Positions 25,601 through 34,714 of a stretch of DNA of 56,938 bases are shown in pieces. The translations under genes and the position numbers were made by a program. The stretch is from an uncultured Spirochaetaceae bacterium (GTDB lineage: Bacteria > Spirochaetota > Spirochaetia > Sphaerochaetales > Sphaerochaetaceae), in contig CALXLV010000012.1 in the NCBI GenBank assembly GCA_944389295.1, positions 1 to 56,938 on the forward strand, written 5' to 3'. The first letter of the stretch is position 1; each line of letters begins with the position of its first letter. Under the pieces are notes generated by a model. It saw only the letters and a program-made list of their open reading frames with translations. It made no database searches and had not been told where the DNA came from.

Positions 25601-26601
25601 GGCTGACACAGCTTGTAAGGAGTTCTGGATGCAATGCGAAGCTGCCGCCGGGGGAGCTGCATAAAGCGCTGGACGGACTTCCCTCGCTGCATTCCGATAT
25701 GCTTATAGAGGGATTCGAGAGCTCTGACGATGCTCTTGTCTATGATCTCGGCGATGGAAGAGTTCTGATCGAGACTGTGGATTTCTTTCCCCCGATGGTC
25801 GATGATCCTGAGATTTTCGGAGAGATCGCGGCTGCGAATGCCATCTCCGACATCTATGCCATGGGCGGAAATCCCTCCATAGCGATGAGCCTGATGTGCT
25901 TCCCGTCCTGTCTCGACATCTCCGTGATGCGGAGGATAATGACGGGAGCGATAGCGAAGGCAGGAGAGGCCGGCGTTGTGATCGCTGGAGGCCATACCCT
26001 CTCTGACAGGGAACCGAAGTTCGGCCTTGCCGTCACAGGTTTTGCCGATAAGGAGAGAATCTGGACGAATGGCGGCGTCAGACCCGGCGATGCGGCAGTC
26101 CTCACAAAGAAGCTGGGCACAGGCGTGATGATGACAGCGCATAAGGCAGGCGAGTGCGATGCCTCGGAGGCCATAGCGCAGATGCGCACTCTCAACAGGG
26201 AGGCGAAGGAGGCTGCGGAAGGCCTTTGCGTGCACGGTGCGACCGATGTCACGGGCTTCTCTCTTATGGGACACTCATATGAGGCGGCATCCGCATCCGG
26301 TGTTACGATCATGATAGAGGCGGAGAGAGTTGTATTCCTTCCCGGTGCGGAGAAGTTTTCCCGCCTCGGCTTCCTGCCTGAGGGACGCTATACCAACGAG
26401 GACTATCTTTCTGAAAAAGTTTCCATCAGCGAAGGACTTCCTCTGCCTCTCCGCGACCTGCTTTTCTCTCCGGAGACTTCCGGAGGCCTTCTGCTCTTCA
26501 TGCCTCCTGAGGATGCTGATGAATACCTTAGGAGGTTCCCGTCCGCATTCATCATAGGGCATGCAGAAGATAGGCGGGAACATCCTGTCATCGTGATCTA
26601 G
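25588..26601 (+). CDS. selD: Selenide, water dikinase (selenophosphate synthetase), Cys form
   Basis: 337 residues from ATG 25588; GTG 25576 in frame is less likely. N-terminus RLTQLVRSSGCNAKLPPGEL aligns with the catalytic loop of E. coli SelD: Cys at position 17-equivalent and Lys at 20-equivalent are kept, the second Cys (19) is Ala. ATP and metal site residues are visible in VETVDFFPPMVDDP, NAISDIYAMGG, GGHTLSD and GATDVTGFSLMGH. It makes selenophosphate from selenide and ATP. No selA, selB or tRNA-Sec is in the window; with yqeB and yqeC encoded nearby it may serve the Mo-enzyme selenium cofactor. Confidence 0.93.
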   Translation: MEEVRLTQLVRSSGCNAKLPPGELHKALDGLPSLHSDMLIEGFESSDDALVYDLGDGRVLIETVDFFPPMVDDPEIFGEIAAANAISDIYAMGGNPSIAMSLMCFPSCLDISVMRRIMTGAIAKAGEAGVVIAGGHTLSDREPKFGLAVTGFADKERIWTNGGVRPGDAAVLTKKLGTGVMMTAHKAGECDASEAIAQMRTLNREAKEAAEGLCVHGATDVTGFSLMGHSYEAASASGVTIMIEAERVVFLPGAEKFSRLGFLPEGRYTNEDYLSEKVSISEGLPLPLRDLLFSPETSGGLLLFMPPEDADEYLRRFPSAFIIGHAEDRREHPVIVI

Positions 26602-26629
26602 CTTGTGCGCATTCAGGCTCTTTCCCGAT

Positions 26630-26644
26630 GCAACAAACCGCAAC
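26630..26644 (-). promoter_or_regulatory. GTTGC-N5-GTTGC repeat (reverse strand) upstream of ygeW
   Basis: GCAAC at 26630-26634 and 26640-26644 on the plus strand, i.e. GTTGC twice with a 10-bp period on the minus strand. It ends 6 bases before a TTGCGC -35-like box. Confidence 0.5.
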
Positions 26645-26650
26645 GTCTGA

Positions 26651-26679
26651 TTGCGCGACGGCGGATGCTGTGATAAAGT
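26651..26679 (+). promoter_or_regulatory. Probable promoter of ygeW
   Basis: TTGCGC (26651-26656) and TAAAGT (26674-26679) with a 17-bp spacer. Weak match to consensus, as expected for an activated promoter. AAGGAGG at 26695-26701 precedes ATG 26707. Confidence 0.4.
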
Positions 26680-26706
26680 TGATGGAGAGAATCCAAGGAG
26701 GACGCG

Positions 26707-27909
26707 ATGTCTAAGGATAAGGCTGAAATCAAGAAGATGATAGGGGAGCTCAAAGCTCTTGATACCAGAAGGATGTACCTCAATGACTTCTTCCACACAT
26801 GGAAGGAGAGCGATGATGAGATCGCGGCGGTGTTCAAGGTCGCCGAGATACTCAGGGGAATGAGGGAGAACAACATCTCCGCAAAGGTCTTTGACTCGGG
26901 CCTTGGAATCTCAATCTTCCGTGACAACTCCACGCGCACGAGATTCTCGTTCGCTTCGGCCTGCAACCTTCTCGGCCTGGAAGTCCAGGACCTCGATGAG
27001 AAAGTTTCACAGATCGCACACGGCGAGACAGTCCGCGAGACGGCCAATATGATCTCCTTCATGGCGGATGTCATCGGTATCCGCGATGATATGTACATCG
27101 GAAAGGGATACACATACATGAAGAGCGTCTCGGATGCTGTTCAGGAAGGCTACAGGGACGGCGTACTCGAGCAGAGACCGACGCTCGTCAACCTTCAGTG
27201 CGACATAGATCACCCGACGCAGTGCATGGCAGACCTTCTGCATGTGATAAATCATTTCGGCGGCGTAGATAAGCTCAAGGGCAAGAAGGTCGCGATGACA
27301 TGGGCTTACTCTCCTTCATACGGAAAGCCCCTCTCTGTTCCTCAGGGTGTCATAGGACTCTTCACGCGCTTCGGCATGGATGTCGTGCTTGCCCACCCGG
27401 AAGGATACGATGTGATGGGAGATGTGGAGGAGGTCGCAAGAAAGAACGCGGCGGCATCCGGCGGCTCATACAGAAAGGTCAACACGATGGAAGAAGCCTT
27501 CAAGGATGCCGATATCGTCTATCCGAAATCATGGGCTCCGTTTGCCGTGATGGAGGAGAGGACAAAGCTCGTGGGCGAGGGAAGGTTCGATGAGCTCAAG
27601 GACCTTGAGAAGAAGTGCCTTGAGAACAATGCGAAGTTCAAGAACTGGACGTGCACCGAGGAGCTGATGAAAACGACAAAGGACGGCAGCGCTCTCTATA
27701 TGCACTGCCTCCCCGCTGATATCACGGGCGTCTCCTGCAAGGAAGGAGAGGTCGAGGCATCGGTATTCGACCGCTATCTCGTTCCTCTCTACAAGGAGGC
27801 TTCCTACAAGCCGTACATCATCGCTGCCATGATCTTCCTCTCGAAGTTCAAGGACCCGTCAGGAAAGCTGCAGGAGCTCCTTGACAAGGCAGCGCCTAGA
27901 ATCAAATAA
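26707..27909 (+). CDS. ygeW: YgeW knotted carbamoyltransferase
   Basis: 400 residues. Aspartate/ornithine carbamoyltransferase fold: carbamoyl-phosphate loop STRTRFSFAS (about residue 77), DHPTQCMADLLH (about 167) and HCLPADITG near 335. YgeW belongs to the knotted transcarbamylases found in purine-degradation loci, whose natural substrate was long unknown; in the context of YgeX/YgeY it may act on a carbamoylated or 2,3-diaminopropionate-derived intermediate. Own promoter upstream and a strong terminator downstream make it monocistronic. Confidence 0.92.
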   Translation: MSKDKAEIKKMIGELKALDTRRMYLNDFFHTWKESDDEIAAVFKVAEILRGMRENNISAKVFDSGLGISIFRDNSTRTRFSFASACNLLGLEVQDLDEKVSQIAHGETVRETANMISFMADVIGIRDDMYIGKGYTYMKSVSDAVQEGYRDGVLEQRPTLVNLQCDIDHPTQCMADLLHVINHFGGVDKLKGKKVAMTWAYSPSYGKPLSVPQGVIGLFTRFGMDVVLAHPEGYDVMGDVEEVARKNAAASGGSYRKVNTMEEAFKDADIVYPKSWAPFAVMEERTKLVGEGRFDELKDLEKKCLENNAKFKNWTCTEELMKTTKDGSALYMHCLPADITGVSCKEGEVEASVFDRYLVPLYKEASYKPYIIAAMIFLSKFKDPSGKLQELLDKAAPRIK

Positions 27910-27929
27910 GAGCTGAGCTTTCAGGCATG

Positions 27930-27959
27930 GCCTCCGGGATTTCCGGAGGCTCTTTTTTT
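27930..27959 (+). terminator. Rho-independent terminator after ygeW
   Basis: GCCTCCGG (27930-27937) and CCGGAGGC (27943-27950), 5-base loop, then TCTTTTTTT. Confidence 0.9.
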
Positions 27960-27973
27960 CTGAAAAATTTTTC

Positions 27974-28025
27974 TTGACTTCTTCTGCAGACTGTTGTCTA
28001 CTTTCTGTAGAAAACGTTTTCTACA
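27974..28025 (+). promoter_or_regulatory. Promoter and LacI-type operator of the amino-sugar operon
   Basis: TTGACT (27974-27979), 17-bp spacer, TCTACT (27997-28002). Overlapping the expected start site is a perfect 20-bp palindrome at 28006-28025 with half site TGTAGAAAAC and central CG, a typical LacI-family operator. Position implies autorepression of the whole operon. Confidence 0.8.
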
Positions 28026-28034
28026 GGAGTACAG

Positions 28035-29096
28035 ATGGTCCGGAATGTCACGATAATCGAAGTTGCAAGAAAATCCGGGACATCTCCTTCGACTGTCTCG
28101 AGGGTTCTCAATGACAATGGCTATCCCGTCAATGACGAGACGAGAAAACGTGTGAGGAAGGCCGCGGAGGAGCTTGGATACAGGCCGAACATCGCGGCGC
28201 GTCAGCTGAGGAGCCGCAAGAATCTCTACATCGCAGTGATAGTTCCCACTCTCAACAACCCCTTCTATTCCGCGGTTGTCAGCGAGATAGAGAAGGTCGT
28301 CCTCTCCTCAGGATACATCCTGCAGATATACTCATCCAACGATGATCCTGAGCTTGAGAACCGCCTGATCGATCTCATCGCATCGGTGCGTGTGGCGGGA
28401 CTGATGATCTCCTCCGCGAACTGGAATGATGATTTTGAAAGGAAAGTCGGCGAGCTTGGTGTGCCTGTCGTCCTCTTTGACCGTGTCCCGGCCGGATACA
28501 GAGGTCACCATGTCGGTTTTGATTTCATTGCTGCGGGAAGGATGGCGGCATTATTCCTGATAGAGGAGGGCCACCGCGATATCGTCCTCGGGACGGGGCC
28601 GCTTGACAGGGACTGCCGCAGAGAATACATGGACGGTTTCCTTGAGGTTCTGGCCGAGAACGGTATTCCTGCAGAAGATGCCGTGATATCGGTTGAGGAG
28701 GAGCGTTCCGCAGGCGGCGCGTATGATATCGGAATCTCGATAGCAAGGACGATAATAAACAGCGAGAGACGGCCGACTGCTGTGGCGGTATTCAACGATA
28801 TCGCCGCGATGGGGGTCATAAAGCGCTTCGAGCTTGATGGGATCAGTGTTCCCGCAGATATCTCTGTCATGGGACTTGATGACATTCCGTTCGGCTATAT
28901 GATGACGCCGGGACTCACGACGATAAGGCAGTCCGTAATCGACACAGGGCGCATGGCTGCCTCCCTGATCATCTCGCTGATAGATGATCCTGAAGGTGAA
29001 TATGAGAACACGGTTTTGCAGCCGGTGCTTATAAGACGGGAATCCGTCAGAAAAATTTCCGCGAAGAAAAGAAAGGAGTTTGCTGAAAATGACTGA
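28035..29096 (+). CDS. LacI family transcriptional repressor of the amino-sugar operon
   Basis: 353 residues. N-terminal helix-turn-helix TIIEVARKSGTSPSTVSRVLND, hinge helix NIAARQLRSRKN, then a periplasmic-binding-protein-like effector domain (IAVIVPTLNNPFYSAVV; AVAVFNDIAAMGVI; GLDDIPFGYMMTPGLTTIRQ). SD is CAGGAG. Being first in an operon with nagB and nagA, and lying just after a perfect operator, it probably senses an amino sugar or its phosphate. The stop overlaps nagB by 8 bases. Confidence 0.92.
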   Translation: MVRNVTIIEVARKSGTSPSTVSRVLNDNGYPVNDETRKRVRKAAEELGYRPNIAARQLRSRKNLYIAVIVPTLNNPFYSAVVSEIEKVVLSSGYILQIYSSNDDPELENRLIDLIASVRVAGLMISSANWNDDFERKVGELGVPVVLFDRVPAGYRGHHVGFDFIAAGRMAALFLIEEGHRDIVLGTGPLDRDCRREYMDGFLEVLAENGIPAEDAVISVEEERSAGGAYDIGISIARTIINSERRPTAVAVFNDIAAMGVIKRFELDGISVPADISVMGLDDIPFGYMMTPGLTTIRQSVIDTGRMAASLIISLIDDPEGEYENTVLQPVLIRRESVRKISAKKRKEFAEND

Positions 29097-29847
29097 GAGA
29101 CATTATGGAGAAGTCGATCTTAGAATCTGCGACACCCGCGAGGAGATGGGTGCGCTCGGAGCGAAGGAAGCCGGAGAGGTCATGCGCTCCATGCTCAGGG
29201 AGAAGGACGAGATAAACTGCATCTTCGCCGCCGCCCCTTCGCAGAACGAGTTCCTCGCAGCGCTCATTGCAGAGGAAGGCATAGAGTGGAACCGCATCAA
29301 CGCGTATCACATGGATGAGTATGTTGGCCTCGGGCTCGATGACAAGCCGGCGTTCAGCCGCTTCCTGACGGATGCCATCTTCTCAAAGGTTCCGTTCAAG
29401 TCCGTCAATCTGATAAACGGAAAGGCTGCGGACCCTGAGGCGGAAGCTGAGAGATACGGCGCTCTTCTCAGGTCGGTCGATGTCGACATCACTTTCATGG
29501 GAATAGGGGAGAACGGCCATATCGCGTTCAACGATCCTGCAGTCGCCGACTTCCATGACAGCCGCACGGTCAAGGTTGTATCGCTCGATGATGTCTGCCG
29601 CATGCAGCAGGTTCACGATAAGTGCTTCCCTGCATTCGACGATGTCCCGGCAAAGGCGCTTACTGTCACAATTCCCGAGCTTGTCTCAGCAAGGAAGATT
29701 TTCTGCATCGTCCCGACTGACAAGAAGGCCGAGGCTGTTAAAAACGCTCTCACCGGTCCTGTCGCAGAGACCTGCCCCGCAAGTATCCTCCGCACGGTCC
29801 GCGGTGTTTCGATGTATATAGACAGAGCGGCGGCATCGCTTCTCTGA
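29089..29847 (+). CDS. nagB: Glucosamine-6-phosphate deaminase
   Basis: 252 residues from ATG 29089, with AAAGGAG at 29072-29078; a TTG at 29080 is too close to that site. NagB/SugP isomerase fold: NAYHMDEYVGL (catalytic Asp and Glu region, about 70-80) and FMGIGENGHIAFNDP (about 135-150, containing the catalytic His). Converts glucosamine-6-P to fructose-6-P and ammonia. At 252 residues it has the normal length of the short form, without the C-terminal allosteric extension of the E. coli enzyme. Confidence 0.92.
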   Translation: MTERHYGEVDLRICDTREEMGALGAKEAGEVMRSMLREKDEINCIFAAAPSQNEFLAALIAEEGIEWNRINAYHMDEYVGLGLDDKPAFSRFLTDAIFSKVPFKSVNLINGKAADPEAEAERYGALLRSVDVDITFMGIGENGHIAFNDPAVADFHDSRTVKVVSLDDVCRMQQVHDKCFPAFDDVPAKALTVTIPELVSARKIFCIVPTDKKAEAVKNALTGPVAETCPASILRTVRGVSMYIDRAAASLL

Positions 29848-29858
29848 CAGGGGTTCTG

Positions 29859-30656
29859 ATGAAGTATCTCAAGAGCAGCAACTGGATCTACATGGTTCTC
29901 ATCCTGCCGCTTCTGACAGCGGACGGCGTTCTGGCGGTAATGCTGTCAAGAAACCATCCGCTTGTTGTTGCCCTTATTCTCGGCGTTCTGGCTTTCGCAT
30001 GGGTGAAGATCATCGGAAAATTCAGCCATCTTCCATATAAGAAGAGGGCATACAGTGATCTGGAGAAGATTGATCTTGACATACCGTCGGAGTGGGCAGT
30101 CGAGGTCTATGCTTCGCCGAGAATGGCGGAGTATGACTTCCTTACGCGCATTGTCGAGCTGATAAGCCCGATGTCGTTCGGAGGAAAGCCTGCCGCCGTT
30201 GCTGTGAATCCTGAGGTACTGAAGAAGGAAGGAAAGACCTTCATGCAGATAGCCGTCATGAGGGAAATAGAGCGCTATGCGCGCCGCATCCCTGTGAAGC
30301 TCTTCGCACTGATAGCGCTTCCAGTGACGCTCTTTATCGGTGTCATCCTTTTTTTCTTCAACTATCATCAGATGCTTACGTCATATTTCAATCTGGCGGC
30401 GCTGAATCTGCTGCTGCCTTTTGCCCTGATGCTCCTGTTCCTTCTCTCGCTGTTCTTCTGGAACAGCCGGATTTCCCGCTATGACACGCTTCTTGATACC
30501 GCCATGCTGAAGTATTTCTCCAAGCATGAGGTCATTGAGTATGTGAAGCGCATGGAGATGCTGATGGAGAAGGGCGACAAGGAGAAGAGCAAAGTTTTCA
30601 ATGAACATTTCCTGTCCTCAAGAGTGAGGAAGATTGAGGAATACAGGAAGAAATAA
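29859..30656 (+). CDS. Membrane protein resembling a degenerate M48 metallopeptidase
   Basis: 265 residues, with four hydrophobic segments (about 12-28, 34-51, 146-168, 180-202). The arrangement of two N-terminal helices, a soluble segment, two further helices and a soluble helical tail resembles HtpX/M48 peptidases. Where those have HExxH the protein reads AVMREIERYARR, and where they have ExxxD it reads ISRYDTLLDTAM, so the zinc ligands appear to be lost. This is my structural reading, not a proven homology. SD AGGGGTT; 11 bases after nagB and 21 before the symporter. Confidence 0.6.
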   Translation: MKYLKSSNWIYMVLILPLLTADGVLAVMLSRNHPLVVALILGVLAFAWVKIIGKFSHLPYKKRAYSDLEKIDLDIPSEWAVEVYASPRMAEYDFLTRIVELISPMSFGGKPAAVAVNPEVLKKEGKTFMQIAVMREIERYARRIPVKLFALIALPVTLFIGVILFFFNYHQMLTSYFNLAALNLLLPFALMLLFLLSLFFWNSRISRYDTLLDTAMLKYFSKHEVIEYVKRMEMLMEKGDKEKSKVFNEHFLSSRVRKIEEYRKK

Positions 30657-30677
30657 AGTTATGGTAGGAGGGTTGTT

Positions 30678-32204
30678 ATGAGTTATGAAACTCTTACGAT
30701 GCACTGGCTTGACTGGCTTGTCGTCGTAGCATTCTTCGTAGTGGTTCTCGGCATAGGAATTCTTTCCGGAAAGAAGGTAAAGAACTCCTCTGACTTCTTC
30801 GTGGGCGGCGGCAAAGTGCCATGGTGGCTTTCCGGTATCTCCCACCACGTCTCCGGATACTCAGGCGTAGTATTCGTAGGATATGCAGGCATTGCATATT
30901 CCCAGGGTATCTCCATCTATTTCTGGTGGGCAGTTGTCATCGCCATCTCCGTCGCAGTGGGTGCCGTACTTGTCGCTCCGCGCTGGCCGAGGCTCAGAAG
31001 GGCCCTCGGAATCCAGAGCGTCACAGAGTATCTGCAGATGCGCTACAACAAAGCTGCACAGCTGCTTGTCGCAATCGCCGGTATCGGCTCCAAGCTCCTC
31101 GACGTTGCCGCAAAGTGGGTCTCCATCGGACTTCTTCTCTACGGCTTCACAGGTATGCCTCTCTGGGTCGGCGTCTTTGTCTCCGGCATCATAAGCCTTA
31201 TCTACATGGCTATCGGCGGCATCATGGCTGACCTCTGGACAGACTTCGTGCAGTTCATCGTGCAGGTTGCTGCCGGTCTCGCCCTCTTCTTCGGAGTGCT
31301 TATCCATCTCGGCGACTACGGCTACAATCTGTTCACTGTCTTTGAGGCTCTTCCTGCGGGCAATACCGACATCTTCCTCGCCGGCCGCGGACAGGGTTCG
31401 CTTTCATGGACGATTCTCTACTTCTTCACGGTATTCTTCAGCTACAACGGCGGTACATGGAACCTCGCTGCGAGGTACATCTCCACTCCTGACGGAAAGG
31501 ATGCGAAGAAGTCGGCGTTCTTCTCAGCTGCTCTCTATCTCTTCTGGCCTCTGATCCTCTTCTTCCCGATGTGGGTCGGACCGGTCATCTTCCCGGGAAT
31601 GGATCAGAAAACGGCGGAGTCGCTGCTTTACGCATCGCTTACGAACAAGTTCCTGCCTACCGGCATGATCGGACTGGTTCTTGCCTCGATGTTCGCCAAC
31701 ACTATGACGATGTGCAACTCCGATGCGAACACCATTGCGGCGGTAATCACAAGGGATATCGTTCCTGTGTTCAAGCCTGAACTCAAGAACCTCAGCGAGA
31801 AGGATGAGCTCTTCCAGGCACGTCTCTGGACAGCGATCTTCACAGCTGTTACGGTCGTTATCGCGCTCTTCAATGACTACTTCGGAGGAGTCACAGGACT
31901 TATCCTCTCGTGGTTCGCGGCTCTGCTCGGACCGACGGCGATTCCTCTTATTTTCGGTCTTTTCCCGTGCTTCAAGTACAGCGACGGAAAGGCTGCGGTC
32001 ATTTCGACGATCGCCGGTCTTGGTGTATTCGTGCTTACAAAGTGCGGTATTGAAATGCCTGCCGACATTGCTGTCGCGGCGCCGCTCTTCGTATCCGCAT
32101 TCTTCTATATTGGAATCGGACTTATCAACAAGTACGCTCTCCATCAGACAGTGAAGCCTGAGATCGAGGATCTCATGGTCAAGCTCTCTGACAAGAATCT
32201 GTAG
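30678..32204 (+). CDS. Sodium:solute symporter (SSS family), probable sugar uptake
   Basis: 508 residues with about 13 hydrophobic segments. SSS features include the early DFFVGGGKVPWWLSGISHHVSGYSGVVFVGYAGIAY, the VTEYLQMRYNKAAQ loop and a late region with NTMTMCNSDANTIAAV. SSS members of this sort import sialic acid, galactose/glucose or inositol with Na+. In this operon the likely cargo is an N-acylated amino sugar or derivative, arriving unphosphorylated. SD TAGGAGGG. Confidence 0.88.
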   Translation: MSYETLTMHWLDWLVVVAFFVVVLGIGILSGKKVKNSSDFFVGGGKVPWWLSGISHHVSGYSGVVFVGYAGIAYSQGISIYFWWAVVIAISVAVGAVLVAPRWPRLRRALGIQSVTEYLQMRYNKAAQLLVAIAGIGSKLLDVAAKWVSIGLLLYGFTGMPLWVGVFVSGIISLIYMAIGGIMADLWTDFVQFIVQVAAGLALFFGVLIHLGDYGYNLFTVFEALPAGNTDIFLAGRGQGSLSWTILYFFTVFFSYNGGTWNLAARYISTPDGKDAKKSAFFSAALYLFWPLILFFPMWVGPVIFPGMDQKTAESLLYASLTNKFLPTGMIGLVLASMFANTMTMCNSDANTIAAVITRDIVPVFKPELKNLSEKDELFQARLWTAIFTAVTVVIALFNDYFGGVTGLILSWFAALLGPTAIPLIFGLFPCFKYSDGKAAVISTIAGLGVFVLTKCGIEMPADIAVAAPLFVSAFFYIGIGLINKYALHQTVKPEIEDLMVKLSDKNL

Positions 32205-32226
32205 TCAAAAGGGGGATGGAATCATT

Positions 32227-33492
32227 ATGGATTATGCATCATTGGTCAGACAGTACAGAAAACTCATCGAGGATGATTTCATCCCCTTCTGGTCGGCTTA
32301 TACCGACCGTGAGTACGGCGGGATCATGAACTGTCTCTCGAATGACGGTTCACAGCGTCTTTCGGATCAGAAGTTCACATGGTCCCAGGGACGGTGGCTG
32401 TGGGTTGTTTCCACAGCCAGCCGTCTCCATAAGAGCGGCATCCTTCCAGGCCTTGACGGCGAAAAGCTGCGGGAGTGGATGGACGAGACGTTCAGCTTCA
32501 TAAAGAAACATGCATTCATGGATGGGTGGAGATGCTGCTATCTGCTCTCGCGCGAAGGTGATCATCTCATCGATCCCGTCTCAGGCATATACGATGCCAG
32601 CATCTACGCCGACTGCTTCGTTCTCATCGGAGTGTCGGAGTACATAAGAGCAGCAGGAAAGAAAGAGGAAGCCGTCATTGCCGACAGGCTTGCCGAAAGC
32701 ATAATTGAAAGGGTAAAGAGCGGTAAGTACAACACCGAGCCTTATCCCATTCCCGAGGGTTACCGCGTCCACGGCGTGCCGATGATCCTCATAAACACGA
32801 TATATGAATACGCCGTTATGAAAGAGGAGATCGGAGAGGAGGCATCAGAGGCCGTGGCTTACGGACGCTCATGCCTTGAATCAATCCTCGACGGCCTTTA
32901 TGACCCCGTGCGCCATCTCATCAGGGAGCACGCCTCCACAGATGAGAGAAGGGAGAAGTACCTTCTCGACAGGCACATAAATCCCGGCCATACGATCGAG
33001 GACATCTGGTTCTGGATCGAGTTCCTCTCACGCTTCGGCGGTCTGGAAGAGAGAATGGAGAGGATAACGGCGATAGCCAAGTCCGTATTCGCGCTTGGCT
33101 GGGATGATGAATACGGCGGCCTCCTGCGTTTTGTCGACATGGACGGCGGAAAGCCGCAGGGAGAGTCCACGGGCTCGCGCTATGAGAGCCTGATACTCGA
33201 CACATGGGACATGAAGCTCTGGTGGCCGCATTCAGAGGTTCTCTTCACATATCCTCTCCTCTATGCCCTCACAGGCGACAGTGACTTTGAGAAAATCTAT
33301 CAGAAGGGTGCTGATTACGCGTTCTCCGTATTCCCTGACAAAGTTCACGGAGAGTGGATACAGATAAGGATGAGGGACGGAAAGCCTGAGGAGAAGGTCG
33401 TGGCTCTGCCTGTAAAAGATCCGTTCCACATCCTCAGGGATTTCATGAAAACGCTTGAGCTCGCGGCTGCGAAGGAGGCGGAGAATGCTTGA
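32227..33492 (+). CDS. AGE family epimerase/isomerase (N-acylglucosamine 2-epimerase-like)
   Basis: 421 residues. (alpha/alpha)6-barrel family. Visible: DREYGGIMNCL, KFTWSQGRWLWV (R-W-L-W motif), NPGHTIEDIWFWIEFL (catalytic His region), DDEYGGLLRFVD, KLWWPHSEVLFTYPLL (second catalytic His). These are hallmarks of AGE/cellobiose epimerases that epimerise or isomerise free sugars such as GlcNAc/ManNAc. Likely processes the imported sugar before further steps. Overlaps the next gene by 8 bases. Confidence 0.88.
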   Translation: MDYASLVRQYRKLIEDDFIPFWSAYTDREYGGIMNCLSNDGSQRLSDQKFTWSQGRWLWVVSTASRLHKSGILPGLDGEKLREWMDETFSFIKKHAFMDGWRCCYLLSREGDHLIDPVSGIYDASIYADCFVLIGVSEYIRAAGKKEEAVIADRLAESIIERVKSGKYNTEPYPIPEGYRVHGVPMILINTIYEYAVMKEEIGEEASEAVAYGRSCLESILDGLYDPVRHLIREHASTDERREKYLLDRHINPGHTIEDIWFWIEFLSRFGGLEERMERITAIAKSVFALGWDDEYGGLLRFVDMDGGKPQGESTGSRYESLILDTWDMKLWWPHSEVLFTYPLLYALTGDSDFEKIYQKGADYAFSVFPDKVHGEWIQIRMRDGKPEEKVVALPVKDPFHILRDFMKTLELAAAKEAENA

Positions 33493-34714
33493 GGCCGGAG
33501 TTTCTAAAGTTGTTATAACCCCGGATGTCCCTGTCCGCATGGCAGGCTATGCCGACAGAAAGGGGCCTTACGACGGCAGCTATGAGGATATTTTCCTCCG
33601 CGCGCTCTTCCTCCGCGACAGCGGCAGCGGGGTGCGCTTCGTAATAGTCTCCGCCGATCTGATATGGTGGAATCCGGAGATAATGGAGATGCTCCGCCCG
33701 ATGCTCTCCGCTTCGGGATACTCTCCCGATGAAGTTGTATTCACCGCGACGCATGATCACTCAGGGCCGGGAACGGGCAATGCCTTCATTCCGCCTCTTG
33801 AGACTGGAGAGAGGCGGTATATGGAAAAGCTGGTGAACGCCGCATCCGAGGCGATCGCAGCAGCTGCGCGGGATGCGGAGAAAGTCTCCCTCCATATCGG
33901 ACGGACGGAAGCTCCTCTCAACGTCTACAGGCGCGTGATCATCGGAGGCTCTGTCCAGATGATGCCGAACTACAGCGTTAAGCCCGACACGCTCATGACT
34001 GTGCTCTCGTTCAGAAGAGAGGACGGCAGCGTCAAGGCAGCGCTCGTGCACTATCCCTGCCACGCGAATCTCTCCCACGAGAACATGCTTCAGCGCGATT
34101 ACCCCGGAATACTTGAAGACACTGTCGAGTGTGAGTATCCCGGTTCCACGGTGCTCTTCCTGCAGGGATGCACCGGCGACATGCGTCCCAACTCCGTGCT
34201 CGGAGATAAATTCGTCCCGGCATCCCGCGAAGGCGTCATCGCCTTCGGAAAGGAAGCCGGAGACTATGCCATAAAGGCCATCAGGGATTCGGAGGAGTGC
34301 TCCGCTTCGCTTTCAGCTGTCCGCACAGCATTCAGCGATATCCCCGTGGATCATGATTTCTCCGGAGCTGTGCTTGACAGTGAGACGGAGAGGCTCTGGA
34401 AGGAGTGGACGGACAGGAAGGACGGTTCTTATGAGCGTCTTTTCATGAAGAGTATAACTGCAGGAGGAACAGCTCTTATCTTCGCCAATGCGGAGATAGT
34501 GAAGTCCTATGCTGAATATGCAAGAGAGCTTTCCCCCGGATCGCTTCTCACAGGCTACTCCGACGGTATGATCGGATACATAGCCGACAGGAAGCAGATG
34601 GAGGAGGGCGGCTACGAGCCTGTCGGTTCAGCGCCGTATTTCGCGGTTGCAGGCAGGTTCGGTATGGATACAGAGAAGAAAGTCAGAGAGCTTATCAAGG
34701 AGGTACTTGGATGA
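33485..34714 (+). CDS. Neutral/alkaline non-lysosomal ceramidase-like hydrolase domain protein
   Basis: 409 residues from ATG 33485, with AAGGAGG upstream; the frame continues upstream without a start signal. Begins VSKVVITPDVPVRMAGYADR, and contains FTATHDHSGPGTGN (zinc-binding HxH-type motif, about 95), YPCHANLSHE (about 200), FLQGCTGDMRPNS (catalytic Ser-region equivalent of ceramidases) and late Gly/Tyr motif LTGYSDGMIGY. No signal peptide, so it is cytoplasmic, unlike true secreted ceramidases. In this operon an N-acyl amino sugar deacylation is a plausible role; inference only. Confidence 0.82.
   Translation: MLEAGVSKVVITPDVPVRMAGYADRKGPYDGSYEDIFLRALFLRDSGSGVRFVIVSADLIWWNPEIMEMLRPMLSASGYSPDEVVFTATHDHSGPGTGNAFIPPLETGERRYMEKLVNAASEAIAAAARDAEKVSLHIGRTEAPLNVYRRVIIGGSVQMMPNYSVKPDTLMTVLSFRREDGSVKAALVHYPCHANLSHENMLQRDYPGILEDTVECEYPGSTVLFLQGCTGDMRPNSVLGDKFVPASREGVIAFGKEAGDYAIKAIRDSEECSASLSAVRTAFSDIPVDHDFSGAVLDSETERLWKEWTDRKDGSYERLFMKSITAGGTALIFANAEIVKSYAEYARELSPGSLLTGYSDGMIGYIADRKQMEEGGYEPVGSAPYFAVAGRFGMDTEKKVRELIKEVLG

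Noticed and set aside
25588..26601. Possible selenocysteine (TGA) at the SelD active site
   Set aside because: The catalytic position is an ordinary Cys codon, and no in-frame TGA was seen in a redox motif elsewhere in the window.
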